Shown here: one piece after another, positions 29,811-41,540 of the stretch
Layout: every line of letters begins with the position of its first letter
Position numbering within the stretch: position 1 is the stretch's first letter
From: Lactifluus volemus
Taxonomy: Eukaryota; Basidiomycota; Agaricomycetes; Russulales; Russulaceae
Direction: 5' to 3'
Assembly (NCBI GenBank): GCA_022376515.1
Contig: WTXI01000229.1
Coordinates: 1 to 58,781 of the forward strand
DNA: 58,781 nt
Notes under the pieces: model-generated
Database searches by the model: none
Told to the model about the DNA's origin: nothing
Seen by the model: only the letters and a program-made list of their open reading frames with translations
Program-made: the position numbers and the translations under genes

Positions 29811-29837
29811 GATATGGTAATCCCATTTTTTCCGACA
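29811..29837 (-). repeat. Right TIR of the gene-carrying element
   Basis: On the minus strand it begins TGTCGGAAAAA and ends GATTACCATATC; 24 of 27 positions match the left TIR. Confidence 0.75.
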
Positions 29838-30778
29838 AATATGTGTCGTCCCGATGCTTCCCCTCAGTTCAACGTTCAACCAGTTCTTGCGAGACAAGTA
29901 TGTAGATAAGATGATGCCCTGCCTTCACTTCATCTGCGGGGGTGGGTCTACTCGGGTTTGTCGTCCATCATTGTAGACGCTTCCCATCCTGATACTCCAC
30001 TGCAGACAAATTCAGGATACAAATATCCAAGTCACGAGCACAGGGTCATTCTTTGCAAGTTGAAAAAACAGGCAAAACCATGCACACGTTCAGCCAAAGC
30101 AAAGACCTGAAGGGACGAAAGCTCGGGAAAAGTGTAGAATGTCCTGAAAGCTACCCAGGGATACCCTCTATGCCGTACCCTCTATGCCGTGACCATCAGA
30201 GGAGTGCGCTTGCATGTGGTAGCGCGCGAACGACCTAGGACCCCTTCACTTATCTGGAGGGGGGCACATTGCTTGCAGGCTGCGGTCGGTGCCTGGGAGG
30301 TGTCTGGCCTACGCATGGGAAAGGGCGATACGGGGAAATGAGCCGCCTGACAAAACCTTGGCAAGTTGAGTAACGAAAGGCATGTTTCCTTTTCTTCTGG
30401 GAGAATAATGAAAATGACATTTCAAATAGACTTGTAGATGATGGCTTGATTTCCATCTGGTGCGGATTGCGGTACAATCGTGAAGAAGCGTGAGTACTGT
30501 CGCCAAGCGCCAAGTCGATCGCTTGGCGCTTAGGCTAGGGTCGCCATACCGTGCGCCACTATAACTTTGTTCCATTTCAGGTTCGTCATAGAAAGCTGGC
30601 TGTCGTAAAGCATACTAACAACATTTTGAAAAGGACCTTATCGTTGCCCTTGCGACTTGTCAACGATTTTTCCATGGAGCTTCGATTTGCGCGGTCAGTC
30701 GAGCATCGGGTAGTCAAGTCATGCCAGTGCCAGTGAATGCCCCTTCGGATTAAATTGAGGGACAGAGAACCCTTGGGC
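29838..30778. other. Intergenic region upstream of MVNW copy D
   Basis: No gene is recognised. A 14-bp unit, taccctctatgccg, is duplicated in tandem at 30162-30189. Short ORFs on both strands overlap without any family motif. Confidence 0.4.
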
Positions 30779-30787
30779 TATATATGG
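30779..30787 (+). promoter_or_regulatory. TATA box of MVNW copy D
   Basis: TATATATGG lies 50-58 bp upstream of the ATG at 30837, matching the position in copies A, C, E and F. Confidence 0.55.
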
Positions 30788-30836
30788 ACTTCGAAGATAT
30801 GCATCTTAGTGCCTTCTCTCGACGTGCGTCAGCAAC

Positions 30837-32666
30837 ATGGTCAACTGGACCGACCCCGTCGTTCTCTTTGATGATTACCGTGCGTTTTCCGATTATCGTG
30901 TGACATGACATCATCCTGATAGGCATCATAGTCGCTCTGATTAAGCTCGATCATGCCCTTGCTGGCATCTACATGTTTGTGAATGCTCGTCGTATCCTGG
31001 TGCCAACTGATATTAATTTCAGCTGGGAGACTGTGTTCACCGCCGGCTTCGAACTAGATGTTCTCAGACGAAAACGACCCTACAGGTGGACAATATGGGT
31101 AGGTCCTTTAGCCGTCTGATATGGCCACAGCTGAGATTTCAGCAGCTATATCTCGGAACACGCTACACTGCTTTACTTGGGTTCATCCTGTTTCTCATCG
31201 AAACGGATGCCAGTGGTAGCAAATTTCCCTGTCAGGTGACTCTTATCTTGGGTTTAGGGGATGTTGTTGTCATTAATATATTTTCGTAGCCACTTGAGAT
31301 CATGACCTTTGTGAGTGTACCCCACCAAGTCACCTGTTTTTTTTACTCCGGCTAAATGAGGTCTTGACCTCCGTAGGCGTCTGCATATATTAGTTGGGCA
31401 TTCGCCTCTCTTATCATTGTTCTCCGCGTGTAAGTTATCCTGTTACCTTCGAACCTGACTGTGACTGTCCTCACCATCTACTCTTCTCAGAATCGCAATA
31501 TGGAATCGCAACGTATCTGTGTCGTTTCTCGCCACCGGTGTATGGTTAGTTGGCGTCTCCCTGAACATATACAGTACGATTTGTACTCTCTAGCTACGCG
31601 CTTCATGATCTCATTTTTCATCTCTCACCTGAAAGGCTTGACAACGGTGCGGTCTCTTCTTAAGTCGTTTTAAGCTCGATACTCATAAACATATAACTAA
31701 CAGATGGAACCGTCGTACAATGCATTTACGGGGAACTGTGTCATATTGCATTTGCACAAGTCGCTGATTAACGCTGCCGGTATCCTAGTGGTTGATGTAG
31801 TGCTCCTCGTGAGCATGCTGATCGGGCTCCTGCAATATGCGCACAGGAGTTCAACTGGTATATGGCATCTTCTTTATCAACAGGTCGTGCCCTCCTTCCT
31901 TTCTTTCCCCGGATACTGACATCCACCAAGTGCATCATCTGGTTAGTGTTAGCAGGCATTGCGGAGGTGCCACTTGTGGTCCGTTTGTTCTAGTCACTCG
32001 ATGACACTGTATTCATGTCAACTTTTTGCAGGTCTTTTTAATTCTCGATCTCAATGGTGTGTCTCTTAGTGCCCAAGAGCAAGAGTGGTACTAACGACTC
32101 TTTTTCGTAATAGATCCTTGGAATGACGTACGATTTATTCTTCCATGGTTTCCTATGACGGGCGGCTGATACGAGCGTTTCCCTAGATGTTCACTGGACC
32201 AATAAGTAAGTGATATTCAAAGCTTTGGTCGAGGCTGTGCCTGACTGAGGAATCACGGTGCCTCACAAGTCGCGATTATGTTCGTTCTCAGTCTTCCTCC
32301 CTGCAACCAACAGTTCTAACTTGTCCGCAGGTCCATCGGGGCAGCTCGGATGTATCGCTCCCTGTGCCAATATGGATCTCTCACAGATTTCGTGTACGTC
32401 CAGCAGGCCCCAATACTTATTCCGGAATCGATCTCAAGATTCATTCCACTCTCTTTGGCTTTTATTTTAGGTCGCTTGAGCCATCCCAAATACCGCCTGG
32501 GGCATCGAGTTCCAATCCGCAACATAGAGTTACGACCCATGGCCCGATCCACTTTGCGTCCGTTACCCAGTCAACCGGGATGGGGCCGACGTCAGATGCG
32601 TTAGTGTCTATGTCGACCGACCAAGAATCTGGCTATGTCCATGAAGAAGCGAAAACCAAAGATTGA
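30837..32666 (+). CDS. MVNW-family polytopic membrane protein, copy D (complete)
   Basis: ATG 30837 gives MVNWTDPVVLFDDY, with the donor at 30880. Exons follow in the family order: VALIKLDHALAGIYMWET (about 30932), FTAGFELDVLRRKRPYRWTI, LYLGTRYTALLGFILFLI (about 31150), ASAYISWAFASLIIVLRV (about 31380), RIAIWNRNVSVSFLATGVW (about 31490), EPSYNAFTGNCVILHLHKSL and GILVVDVVLLVSMLIGLL (about 31705-31830), CIIWLVLAGIAEVPLVV (about 31935), VFLILDLN, MFTGPI, and the C-terminal exon RMYRSLCQYGSLTDF to the stop at 32664-32666. I count about 12 exons and six to seven hydrophobic helices, with a hydrophilic C-terminal tail on one side of the membrane. No frameshift was found. Function unknown. Confidence 0.8.
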
Positions 32667-33215
32667 GTACGAGATGAATTAGAGGAGAGAAGATTGGTCC
32701 CTTCCTCATTACGCTTGTCTGAGCGTTTATCCAGAAAACTCGTGAAAAGACAAATTCTGTTGAAACTGGTTTATTGTGTTGATATCCGAGTTGCTCCCCT
32801 CTCCCTTTCGCTTGTAATTCTGGTGTGATGTCCTTTCAAGGTTCCAAATATAGATTGTACGGTTACCATGATCAAGTCGAGCCCTTGGACTGACGCGAAG
32901 CTTATTAGGCTTATTCCCATACCCACTGGAACTACCCAGCTGCTAGGTCAGGCACGAGTTGATGACCGTTACACGGTTCAAGTTATCCCCATTGGCCATT
33001 AAATTGGACTACGATAAGAATTCGACAACTTGGGGGTACGCGGAATTAAGTTACGCTACACGCAAATAGTAATAGACAAAGAGACGATGGAGATATTACA
33101 AAAATATAATAAACCGGTCTGGCAAAAAGTTTCTCCGGATTTGGGGGTTCTCTGCACCCAAATTATGATTGGCTCGGGTAATGAATGGACCTCATTTTCT
33201 GTTCACTCTCGTCGG
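32667..33215. other. Convergent intergenic region between MVNW copies D and E
   Basis: The 3' ends of D (plus) and E (minus) face each other across 549 bp. No ORF with a recognisable domain is present. It should hold both polyadenylation regions. Confidence 0.5.
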
Positions 33216-35090
33216 CTAAACCGTCTCGAAAGTAGCTTCAGTTTTGGTGTCTTCATCCACACTTCCAAGATTCGATGCGCCGGAAATAAACTTTACTCGC
33301 ACGTGGTCTGTTGGCATAAAGACTGCGGCGTCTGACGTTCCCACAGTCCCGCTTGACTTGGTGGTTGTTGCAAAGCGGATCGAACTGAGGTTCTCGCTGG
33401 CTGATGTACATCGAGGAGTGGAGAGGGGAGATCTCGTCGTGACTTGGAGCTTTTGCGACGATCTAACAGAGCAAGGACGAACGCTTGAGATGTAGATTCA
33501 CGGTCAGGGTTGGGACCTGCTGGACGCACATGGATTCCGAGAAGGTTCCGCGTTCGCATAGACCGCGGTACATGCGGGCTGCCCCGATTGACCTGCGGAT
33601 AATTCTGAATACACTGAATACAAGGAAGAGAGAACCAAGGACGAACAGAATTGTCACTGCGAAAGGCAGAGGAACATTTCAGCCAGGAGTCTTTTCGACA
33701 AAGCTTTGGACTCGCTTACTTTCTACTCCAGTTAGCATCTGGAAAAACAGTGTCAGCCTCCGGTCGAAATAAACAATGGAAGGATAAGTACGTTATTCAT
33801 GGGATCTATCAGGATAGAGTCGTGAGCTCCATTCTGATCCACGGAAAGATCAGACACCCACTATTCAAATTGAGAATTATGAAAACCTGAAAAACTCCGA
33901 GGTGAAACCAACGTTATTATGTGACTGAAACCGGACTGACCAAAAAAGGCACCTCCCCTATGCACGCTACTGCAATCCAGGCGATGCACTTCAAGTTTAA
34001 GAGTGTTAGCACCCGGCGTAAACGAAGGGGTAGGGTATTACCTGCTGATAAAGAAGGCGCCAAATACCAGTAGAACTCCTGTGAACGTGCCGGAGGAGCC
34101 CGATTAGCATACCCATGAGGAGCATCAGGTCAACCGTTAGAGAGCTGATCGCGTTAAGTAGGCACTTGCGTAAGCCTAAGATTATGCAAGTCCTCAGAGT
34201 TGCATTATATGATACTTCCATCTTTTTTGTGGAGATGTGAGCACAGCAGGTCTGAAACGAGGACTCGCATATAACACACCGTCGTCAAGCCTACAAACAT
34301 ACAAGGTGCGGGAAATGAGAATACAATGTGCATGGCCAGGGAATAGAAACGTACTGTATATGTTTAGTGCAAGGGCAACTAACCATAGACCAACAGCTAG
34401 AAACTTTACAAGTCTCTTGTGATTCCATATTGCGATTCTGACGAAAGTATCGTGATGAATGAGGGCCTCGTACGAAAGGTGATGGGATGGCTTACACACG
34501 GAGAACCATAATAAGAGACGCGAATGTCCAACTAGCATATGCCAAAGCCTGCGATGCTCAAACGTAAGTTAAAGGTCAGAGAGTCGTGATCGAGTTCTGT
34601 GCTCTCACAAAGAGTGCGATTCCAAAGGGCTACGCCAGATGCAAGTTAATATTAAGCCCTCCCTCCACTCAGTACTACGCAAGTTTGTCTCACCTGACAA
34701 GAAACCTTGCCGCCATCCGTTCCAATAAAGTATAGGATGAACGCAAGCAATGCAGTGTAGCGAGTCCCGAGGTACAGCTACTTCGATTCAGGCCGTGAAA
34801 GGACTCCATCTAGCAACGCCGGCTTACCCATATAGTCCATCTGTAGGGCCGTTTGCCTCTGAGAACGTCCAGCTCAAAGCTAGCGGTGAACACAGTTTCC
34901 CAGCTTAAATTGTTATAAGTTGGCATACTGTGGCATCCAGGTAGGAACGTACATGTAGATTCCGGCAACGACATGATCTAGCTTGGTAAGAGCGACTATA
35001 GTGATTTGAGGACGATATAGGATTGAGACAACTACTAAGGAACGCACGGAGATCAGCATTGATTACGACAGGATTTTGCCAGTTGACCAT
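33216..35090 (-). CDS. MVNW-family polytopic membrane protein, copy E (complete)
   Basis: ATG 35090-35088 gives MVNWQNPVVINADL. Exons read LTKLDHVVAGIYM (about 34980), WETVFTASFELDVLRGKRP (about 34880), LYLGTRYTALLAFILYFI (about 34780), ALAYASWTFASLIMVLRV (about 34540), RIAIWNHKRLVKFLAVGLW (about 34430), SYNATLRTCIILGLRKCLLN and LTVDLMLLMGMLIGLLRH (about 34210-34090), a further helix (about 33980), the RSIGAARMYRGLCERGTF exon (about 33590), and the tail SIRFATTTKSSGTVGTSDA to TAG at 33216. It is the same architecture as copy D, in convergent orientation. The sequence has diverged considerably from D, so this is not a recent duplicate. Confidence 0.75.
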
Positions 35091-35131
35091 GTTGCTGAAG
35101 TCTTGAGATGATGTGGCAAAATAAGTTTGCG

Positions 35132-35138
35132 ATTTATA
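35132..35138 (-). promoter_or_regulatory. TATA box of MVNW copy E
   Basis: TATAAAT on the minus strand, 42-48 bp upstream of the ATG at 35090. Confidence 0.5.
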
Positions 35139-38100
35139 GTACGGCGTGTCAGTGGAGAAACTTAGTCCGAACGGTGTCCACGCATGGCTAGATTGGCTTC
35201 GTTTTGATGGCGCAAATTCTATCAAAAACTATCATGTGGCGAATTGTGAGCCCGAACTCTTGATCAGCACTATATGGCAGGGGGGCGTAGCAGTAAGGTA
35301 CGGTCTCAGACACCCTCCCTGTGAATATTTGACGGTGAATTGCAAAATAGGGGGACCAGCTAGATCTTTTTTTACGTTTGAATAGGGTTATGCCGTGAAC
35401 TTATTGAGACACAGTGGCAGAGAAGCTGCTGGCACATGGTCAGGGACCGTGGCGGTCACACTGGCAGAGCCACAGCAAAGTCGCTCCTCAGCAGAATTCA
35501 AGTTCGCTAATATCGTTGAACCACGTCTTAAAACTTGAAGCTTGAAGCACTAGGACGATCAGGATAGGCCGCTACCAAGACCCAAACGGGCTCTACCAAT
35601 AAATATCGATTTCTGCTGACACCTGGAGGTGGGCGGTGAATGATATCCATTTTTCTGGTCCGAGTCGATGAGAATGAGATAGCGGTAGGTTAGACAGCAG
35701 TGAGAGGCAAAGCCAACAGGTACAGTACCAGCCAGATAAGTTCAAGTTCTGTTACGCGGAAAAAAATGATTAGGACTGGCTAAACCATAATTGGCAACTT
35801 CATACGCCCCGCTAGTGCTGGAACTCGTCCGAGCCACCCGAAAGAAAGCAAGGTCCCTCGTTTTCAATACGTAGTAGAGAAGTCACACTGGCAGCCAAGT
35901 CGCCGCCGGCTTGACAATCACCTCGCCATCAAGTTTCATTTTGCACAGGAAAATGACACAAGAAACTTGTCAGCTATTACCAAATCAAGTCTTATCGAAT
36001 GATGTTGCCTTATGGTAAGCTTGAACTTTGATAAGTTACAGTAAGTTACCATCTTGGACCCGTCATTCGGACAAACCTCCATTTGAGCCTTTTAAATTGC
36101 TTGCTCGGTTCCTGTTCAACCACTACAGAATGTGATCAGTATCAGTGTATTCCACGTCTTTGAAATCGTGTTCTAGCGAATTGAAAACATGCGGTTTGCC
36201 ATGCCTGCCGACAGGTATGGCCCCAGGCCCGAGGGCTGTGACGCCGTAGTTCCAAGTTGAGTTATCGTCATCCACCACCTAACTCAGGGTGTCATATTCA
36301 GGTACCTCCCACGCACTGTGCATAGCCTTCAGGTGCAGCACCCCTCGTGTGAACAACACCAACATGGCGTTCCCAGTCTTGGAGTCTAGACATGTTGGCG
36401 TCCTCAAGGTTTCCAGGACCTCGCGTACGACTGCAAGGACTCCCGAGGTGGCCGAGGCACTCATCATCCCTGGTGCTCTACTCTCTGCTGAGGTTTCTGG
36501 CGCTGACAATACTATCCCCTCCCCAACCAGCTACTTGCATATCTGAGTCGGTAATCCACGAACAATATCAAGGTACCACTCCAAGTCGCTAGTGTGGCAG
36601 TGCCCTCTACGCTCTAGCCCGGGTACAATATATATGTTTTCTTGCCTCGTCATTTTATGTGCCTGTGCGAGCCACTGATTGTATATGCATCTGCTCTTGC
36701 AGTGCGGGAGGCATCACCAATATTGGGTGATGATGATGAAGCAGACGCTGACTTTTGGGCCCCCAGCTGGGCGGGCATCTCATCCACGTGACAACTTAAC
36801 AGAAAGCTAGAGAACAAAATTTCAGCCCGAGAGGTTGCCCGAAACCCTTCTACTTTCACTGTCATTGTCGGAGGACATGACAAAGTCCGGCTTCGATTCT
36901 TCGTCACGGTGCACTGAACTACATGACCGGTCTAATCGTGACATGACTGAGCATGCATAGTCTTGTTCTGCGTATTACGAATGGCCCGAGAATGAAGGGC
37001 GCTCTGGTTGTCTCATCTACTTTATGGGACATAATAACCTGTGGCTCATATCTTAAGTTGGACGAGTCGACGGTGAGCAGGCAGCACTATTCCCCCCTCC
37101 TCGAAATTTGCATACCGATTTTTTAACCATTGCTAGATACGCGCTGCTAGAGAATTTTACTGCAGTGAGAAACGGCCTAGCACGGCTGCAAAAACCTCAA
37201 ACCATTATCCTCACCTCTCAAGGCGCTCTTGACCTGCCGGAGTAGCTCCACACGTTCACGCAGACCTGGGACTGGATTCCATATTCGTAGTTGACATACA
37301 ACTACTGTATGTTGTGTTGGAAGTCGCCGGCTAAGCCCGAGGCTGCGAGCTGCAGGAACGTGACGTTGAGATTCTCCAGTTTTTCACCTCACATACCCAT
37401 GTCCCTTCTCATTAGAACCCCATGATGGACAGTTCCCCTAATTTATTTATACTGTACACCATTTTCCACGCGGCGCGTGATGCATCACCTGCCAGTGAAT
37501 AATGACAACATACCCTCAAATTTTAACCATTTTCGTCACTGTGCCGTGTCACTGCCTATTATCCGATCTCACCAAAACTCCTCAGGGTGTCGTATGACAC
37601 ACCTGGACTCTGGAGCGGGCCCGCGCAGACGCCTTTTAGACCGATTGCTATAGCGATGAGACGGTGATACATAGCCGAAGGCCATATAGAATAGACCAAG
37701 TATGTTGTCCTGTATGTTGTCCTGATTTGTGTATTGATACGTTTGGCCATTTTAACTGTTTATAGATCATGGACTCCAAGCTATCAGGTAGCGTCTCAAG
37801 GACGTGACGCCGTCACCATTCTCCGCCATCATGACGACCTGATCAAGCGTGATGTCGCAATGCCCGAAGCATTATCGAGGGTGCAGTCTGATGCGATACT
37901 TCAACGACCGATGTCTATCGAGATCTCGTCTCACCTTAGCTCGGATGTTCACCATCCTCTGTCACTGAAGTAGGTCTGCTAACACCTGCTTCAAGCTTGC
38001 ATAGAATCAGCCTCATCACTGGCAGAGATGAATTCTTGTAGCGCTCACCTTCCAGAAAACTGTGCTCGCTGCTAGGATCGTCGCTTTCACACAAACTTTA

Positions 38101-38958
38101 ACGCTAACTTGAACCGAGCTAACCAGCATATCTAAGCTACATGTGCAAGAGGGAGACTAATCGCTTTTCGGCTTTCGTAGAGGCTATGAGTGAAGTGTCC
38201 TTCTATTGTTTCCGTCATGATATTGACGGGTGCTGATCACTCCAGATGTTCACAGGAGTTACAAGCAAGCGATGTCGAATAACAGCAGTGTTGTCATATC
38301 GATTCTGATGCCAGGGGGACCACTGACAACTTGGAAAACGGACGCGTTGATCCGTGCGACGAGGAGACCATCCGAAGTGTCTAGAAACATGGTCTAGACG
38401 TGTTTCAGTCTGATCCTATTGAGTGTTTGGATGCTCTCCTCGTCACACCGACTCGCATGGACCGGCGCGTTCATTTTCCGATTCGTCAGCGGTCCCCCTG
38501 GCGTCGGAATCGATATGACAACTCTCAAACTCATTGTTTCTTTTATTCATCTAGGCTCTCGACGTTTCCAGTACGACACCAAAACGAGCGACGTCGCCCG
38601 AATTTCCTTCTCGATTCGAAACATGCGCGTGACGGCCTCGACAGGTCGAATGTCTCGGTATTGTTTTACTTCGATAGTTTACTGTACCATACAAAAACTT
38701 TACACATTTTTCTTCGACATGTTTCTATGTCTTTCGGTTTCTTTCAAATTGTCTCACTTTCTTTGCTCCCAAGTTTGAAATAAGTATAAACAAATGTATT
38801 AAATACGGTTGAAAAATGTAGCCCCACCACCTCGTACACTCACAAATCCGTTCATTCGAAAAGTTCTTCTAAGTCCCATTAGTTCCAAGCCCTCGATGGC
38901 GGCCCTCTTGCAGTAACGACTCTGTTCGTTCCTGGAACTCCGTTCCCTCCCCTCTGTT
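35139..38958. other. 3.8-kb region without a recognisable gene
   Basis: ORFs are short. The longest, about 36289-36546 plus and 38400-38783 plus, show no domain and overlap frames on the other strand. A 12-bp tandem repeat (tatgttgtcctg, twice) occurs near 37700. The region 36300-36540 has codon-like G/C-ending triplets on the plus strand and might be a decayed exon. No terminal repeats noticed. Confidence 0.35.
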
Positions 38959-39236
38959 TCTGACATCAGTGCATCTCGCATGTATCGTTCTTTATTCCAA
39001 CATGCGTTCTCTGCCGAGTATGTGTACGTCCTGAATTTATTCCCACAACTGGCAAGTTGAACCTGAATCCCCTTTTTTAAGGTCTTGTAAGCTGCCTCCC
39101 GGGTTCCAATCGAGAGCTTAGAGTAGCTAACGTCCGCAGCAGTATCCATTTCGCATCCGGCACCAATCCACTCCTGGCACATCCAACACCATCCCCGACC
39201 TTGTGTACGAGAACGTGGGAGAACCGAGTTGGCTTA
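38959..39236 (+). pseudogene. MVNW-family C-terminal fragment 1
   Basis: Matches the last two exons of copy F: SASRMYRSLFQHAFSAEY (38959 onward) and, after an intron-like gap, VRSSIHFASGTN followed by a shortened tail. The sequence after the stop position (ttagctcacaatg) matches that after the stop of copy F (tagctcacaatgg). No upstream exons are present, so it is a truncated duplicate. Confidence 0.6.
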
Positions 39237-39585
39237 GCTCACAATGCTAGAGGAGATTTCGTTCAACAAATGTTATATACTTGCGCCGCGTCCTTTTATC
39301 ACAGCCCTTTTGATATCTTCACTAGCTGTGTATTCACTCTGCTTACAAAAAAAGATACGTACCAATCAGACAAATGTAAATGTAAAGTGGCAACGTGCAT
39401 ATGATAAAGCAAGGGACATCAACAGACTGGACTTGAGAACCAGAAGATTATCCAACTGGTCCAACTGGGTCCCATAGGGTGGTGGGCTGCTGGAAGCTCA
39501 TCCGAGTGAGTTGGCAGGACTCGGGTCACACGTGGTAGTGCAACAGCCGAGGCGCGGCTGAGGTCGACTGACAGGGCTCACTAGA

Positions 39586-40750
39586 ATGCTTCCCACACCA
39601 ATCTCATTTCAACGTCAGAGGGGTCTCAGTTTCAACCAACGACCACGTTCCTTTGCCAAATTTCTTCGTGGCCCTGCACGCTTGACTAATTTGAGCGCTC
39701 TCGTCCTCCTTACCCTCTTGGCAGTCTCTCTCTTCGTCAACTTTCGCCACCATTATCAATCGCCTATTCAGAATGTCGCACTTCGTAGCATCATAGAAAC
39801 CTTACCATCAAGACCTTCATCTTCGGTCCTCAATCACCTCGTCATCGTACCAGGTCACGCAATTTGGATTGGGGCGCGGGCGGATGACGCGGAGGATGAA
39901 GATTCGTGGTTACTCGCACCATACCAGAGGGGACGCGGGCGTCCTTCCATTTTTCGTGCACACATATCCTTGGGGCGAGTGGAATCTGTGTTTGATTTCC
40001 CGCTGTTCTTAACCTCAGCTTCTCCACCCAGTTCTCAGATCGCTACTGAAGACTCTCGAGCTTTGCTCGTCTTTAGCGGGTGCGTCCTTCCCAACTCTTA
40101 TCTGCAATTCGAGAGCTTTAATTTTCTTTCTTTACCCACTAGGGGTTTCACATCCCCCTTCAGCGCAACTTCCGAGGCTGAATCATACTTACGCTTCGCG
40201 CGCGCAACGGGCCTTCTCCCGTCTGCGGACATGTTTCCCCGAGTGACCACCGAAGACGCGGCACTCGACTCGTTCCAGAACGTGCTATTCTCCATTGCTC
40301 GCTTTCGCGAGCTCACAGGCGCGTATCCGACTACCATCACCGTCGTTGGCCATGACTTCAAGCGCCGTCGCTTTGAACAACTACACCGACACGCGCTGCG
40401 CTGGCCCAAGGCTCGTTTCATGTACGAGGGAGTCCCGCTTAGGAGTGAGGCTGATGAGCGCGAGGCAGCAGCAGGCGAGGTTGTTCTTTCCGATTTTTGT
40501 TTCACAGACCTCTGCTGTGTCTAACCTTCTATTTTTCCTTCAGTTGGCCAACGCGTTTACTCCATACTCTACGGACCTGTACGGTTGTCACGCACCCCTC
40601 GTCCGAAAACGCGCGGAGCGAAACTTTCACGCGCGAACCCATGGCTATCATGTAGGTGCACCAGAAATGCACGAGTTGTTAGAGTGGTGCCCAAGAGACG
40701 GCAAAGCGATTTTTCCTGGTCCATTGCCATGGGAAAATGAGTACAATTAA
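39586..40750 (+). CDS. DUF218-type (YdcF-like) membrane-anchored protein
   Basis: ATG 39586 (MLPTPISFQRQRGL). The exon reads to about 40483, then GT..AG removes about 62 bp (gttgttctttccg to ccttcag), and exon 2 continues LANAFTPYSTDLYGCH to TAA at 40748-40750. The protein is about 367 aa. One transmembrane helix at residues about 33-50 (LSALVLLTLLAVSLFVNF) follows basic residues, suggesting a type II anchor. The DUF218 fold is indicated by NHLVIVPGHAIWIGA, ALLVFSGCV, EAESYLRFARATGL, TTEDAALDSFQNVLFSIARF and TITVVGHDFKRRRFEQLHRHA. Such proteins are conserved in fungi, with no settled biochemical role. It looks intact and is a normal host gene between mobile segments. Confidence 0.8.
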
Positions 40751-41075
40751 CTCTAAAACCCCCCCAATAATTGCGCGTACGAACCACTCCGAAGCGATAT
40801 GATGTATTGCACTCACAGTTCGCCTGCATCGGTACTGAAAACCGACGGAACGGGTCCAGAGACCACAGCCTTCGAGCTCAAGGTAATGCGCGACCCCGTA
40901 TGGAATCGAAACTTCCCGTAGGCCAAGTGAACAGCGTAGAAGTTATGCCCGCGAAATGATATCCCTAAAAGCTGGTAGCTCCCATAATATCGCATCCGTT
41001 TTGTTCTGAGCCTGAGAGCGGCCGATGTCATTCGTCCGAGTCGGCGCGTGGTCGTGCCGCACACGTGGCGTTCCC

Positions 41076-41364
41076 AATGTCCCGAAATCGTTTCCAGCGC
41101 TGCTTGTCAACCGAGATTCCTTGTCTTTTTAGGTCCTTCAAACTCCCTCAAGGCCCCCTGGAGAATTCACAGTATAGGCCAGTTAACCTCTATAGCGGTA
41201 TCCGTTTTGCATCTGGCGCACAGTCGAACGAGGCTGCGACGACGTCCACGGGATCAGTATTTATGCAGACAGGCGACGTACATTTGGAATTTACTCAGGG
41301 AACAACCATCCCTGACCCTGTATATGGGAATACGGAGGACAGCGGTGGAACCGAGATCGCATAG
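41076..41364 (+). pseudogene. MVNW-family C-terminal fragment 2
   Basis: The sequence from atgtcccgaaatcg (41076) is nearly the same as the last intron of copy F. The last exon RSFKLPQGPLENSQYRP, then GIRFASGAQSNEAATT and TGDVHLEFTQGTTIPD, ends at TAG 41362-41364 like that of copy F (TGDVHLEFTPGATIAE). No other exons precede it. It is a partial duplicate. Confidence 0.65.
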
Positions 41365-41495
41365 CCTTCAATGGCAGAGGAGATGAGTGGTGCTCCTATT
41401 TTTTTGTTGTGGTTTGACTGCCCGTGGGCAGTCAGTACTGCCTAGTTGAAACCGCCTAGTAAACCCACATTTCTGCCAAATCGGCGTTGCCACAT

Positions 41496-41540
41496 CCTCT
41501 CTACCCATAAGCGCTCAGCGCGCGCTTATGGATAGGGAGG
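41496..41540. repeat. 45-bp inverted repeat (19-bp arms, 7-bp loop)
   Basis: Arms 41496-41514 (cctctctacccataagcgc) and 41522-41540 match at 17 of 19 positions around the loop tcagcgc. It could be a MITE remnant, a terminator-like hairpin or a small-RNA hairpin. Confidence 0.6.

Larger units (their letters stand above)
25220..29837. mobile_element. TIR element (27-bp imperfect TIRs, TGTCGGAAAAA) carrying pieces of several host genes
   Basis: The left end 25220-25246 and right end 29811-29837 are inverted repeats matching at 24 of 27 positions; both start TGTCGGAAAAA and finish GATTACCATATC. Both subterminal regions are A+T-rich with many TTATCA/TGATAA motifs, unlike the G+C-richer interior. 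No target duplication was found next to the ends (left gtgggaaa, right aatatgtg). The 4.6-kb interior has no transposase that I recognise. It has fragments resembling Nup192, VPS10 and an alpha-oxoamine synthase, plus an unassigned minus-strand gene. I cannot fix its superfamily. Confidence 0.6.

Noticed and set aside
25220..29837. Helitron as the class of the gene-carrying element
   Set aside because: Helitrons lack terminal inverted repeats; this element has clear 27-bp ones and no CTRR end or hairpin that I can see.
36279..36546. Overlapping ORFs of 76 and 85 codons on both strands
   Set aside because: No domain, no exon chain and mutual overlap; not enough to call a gene.
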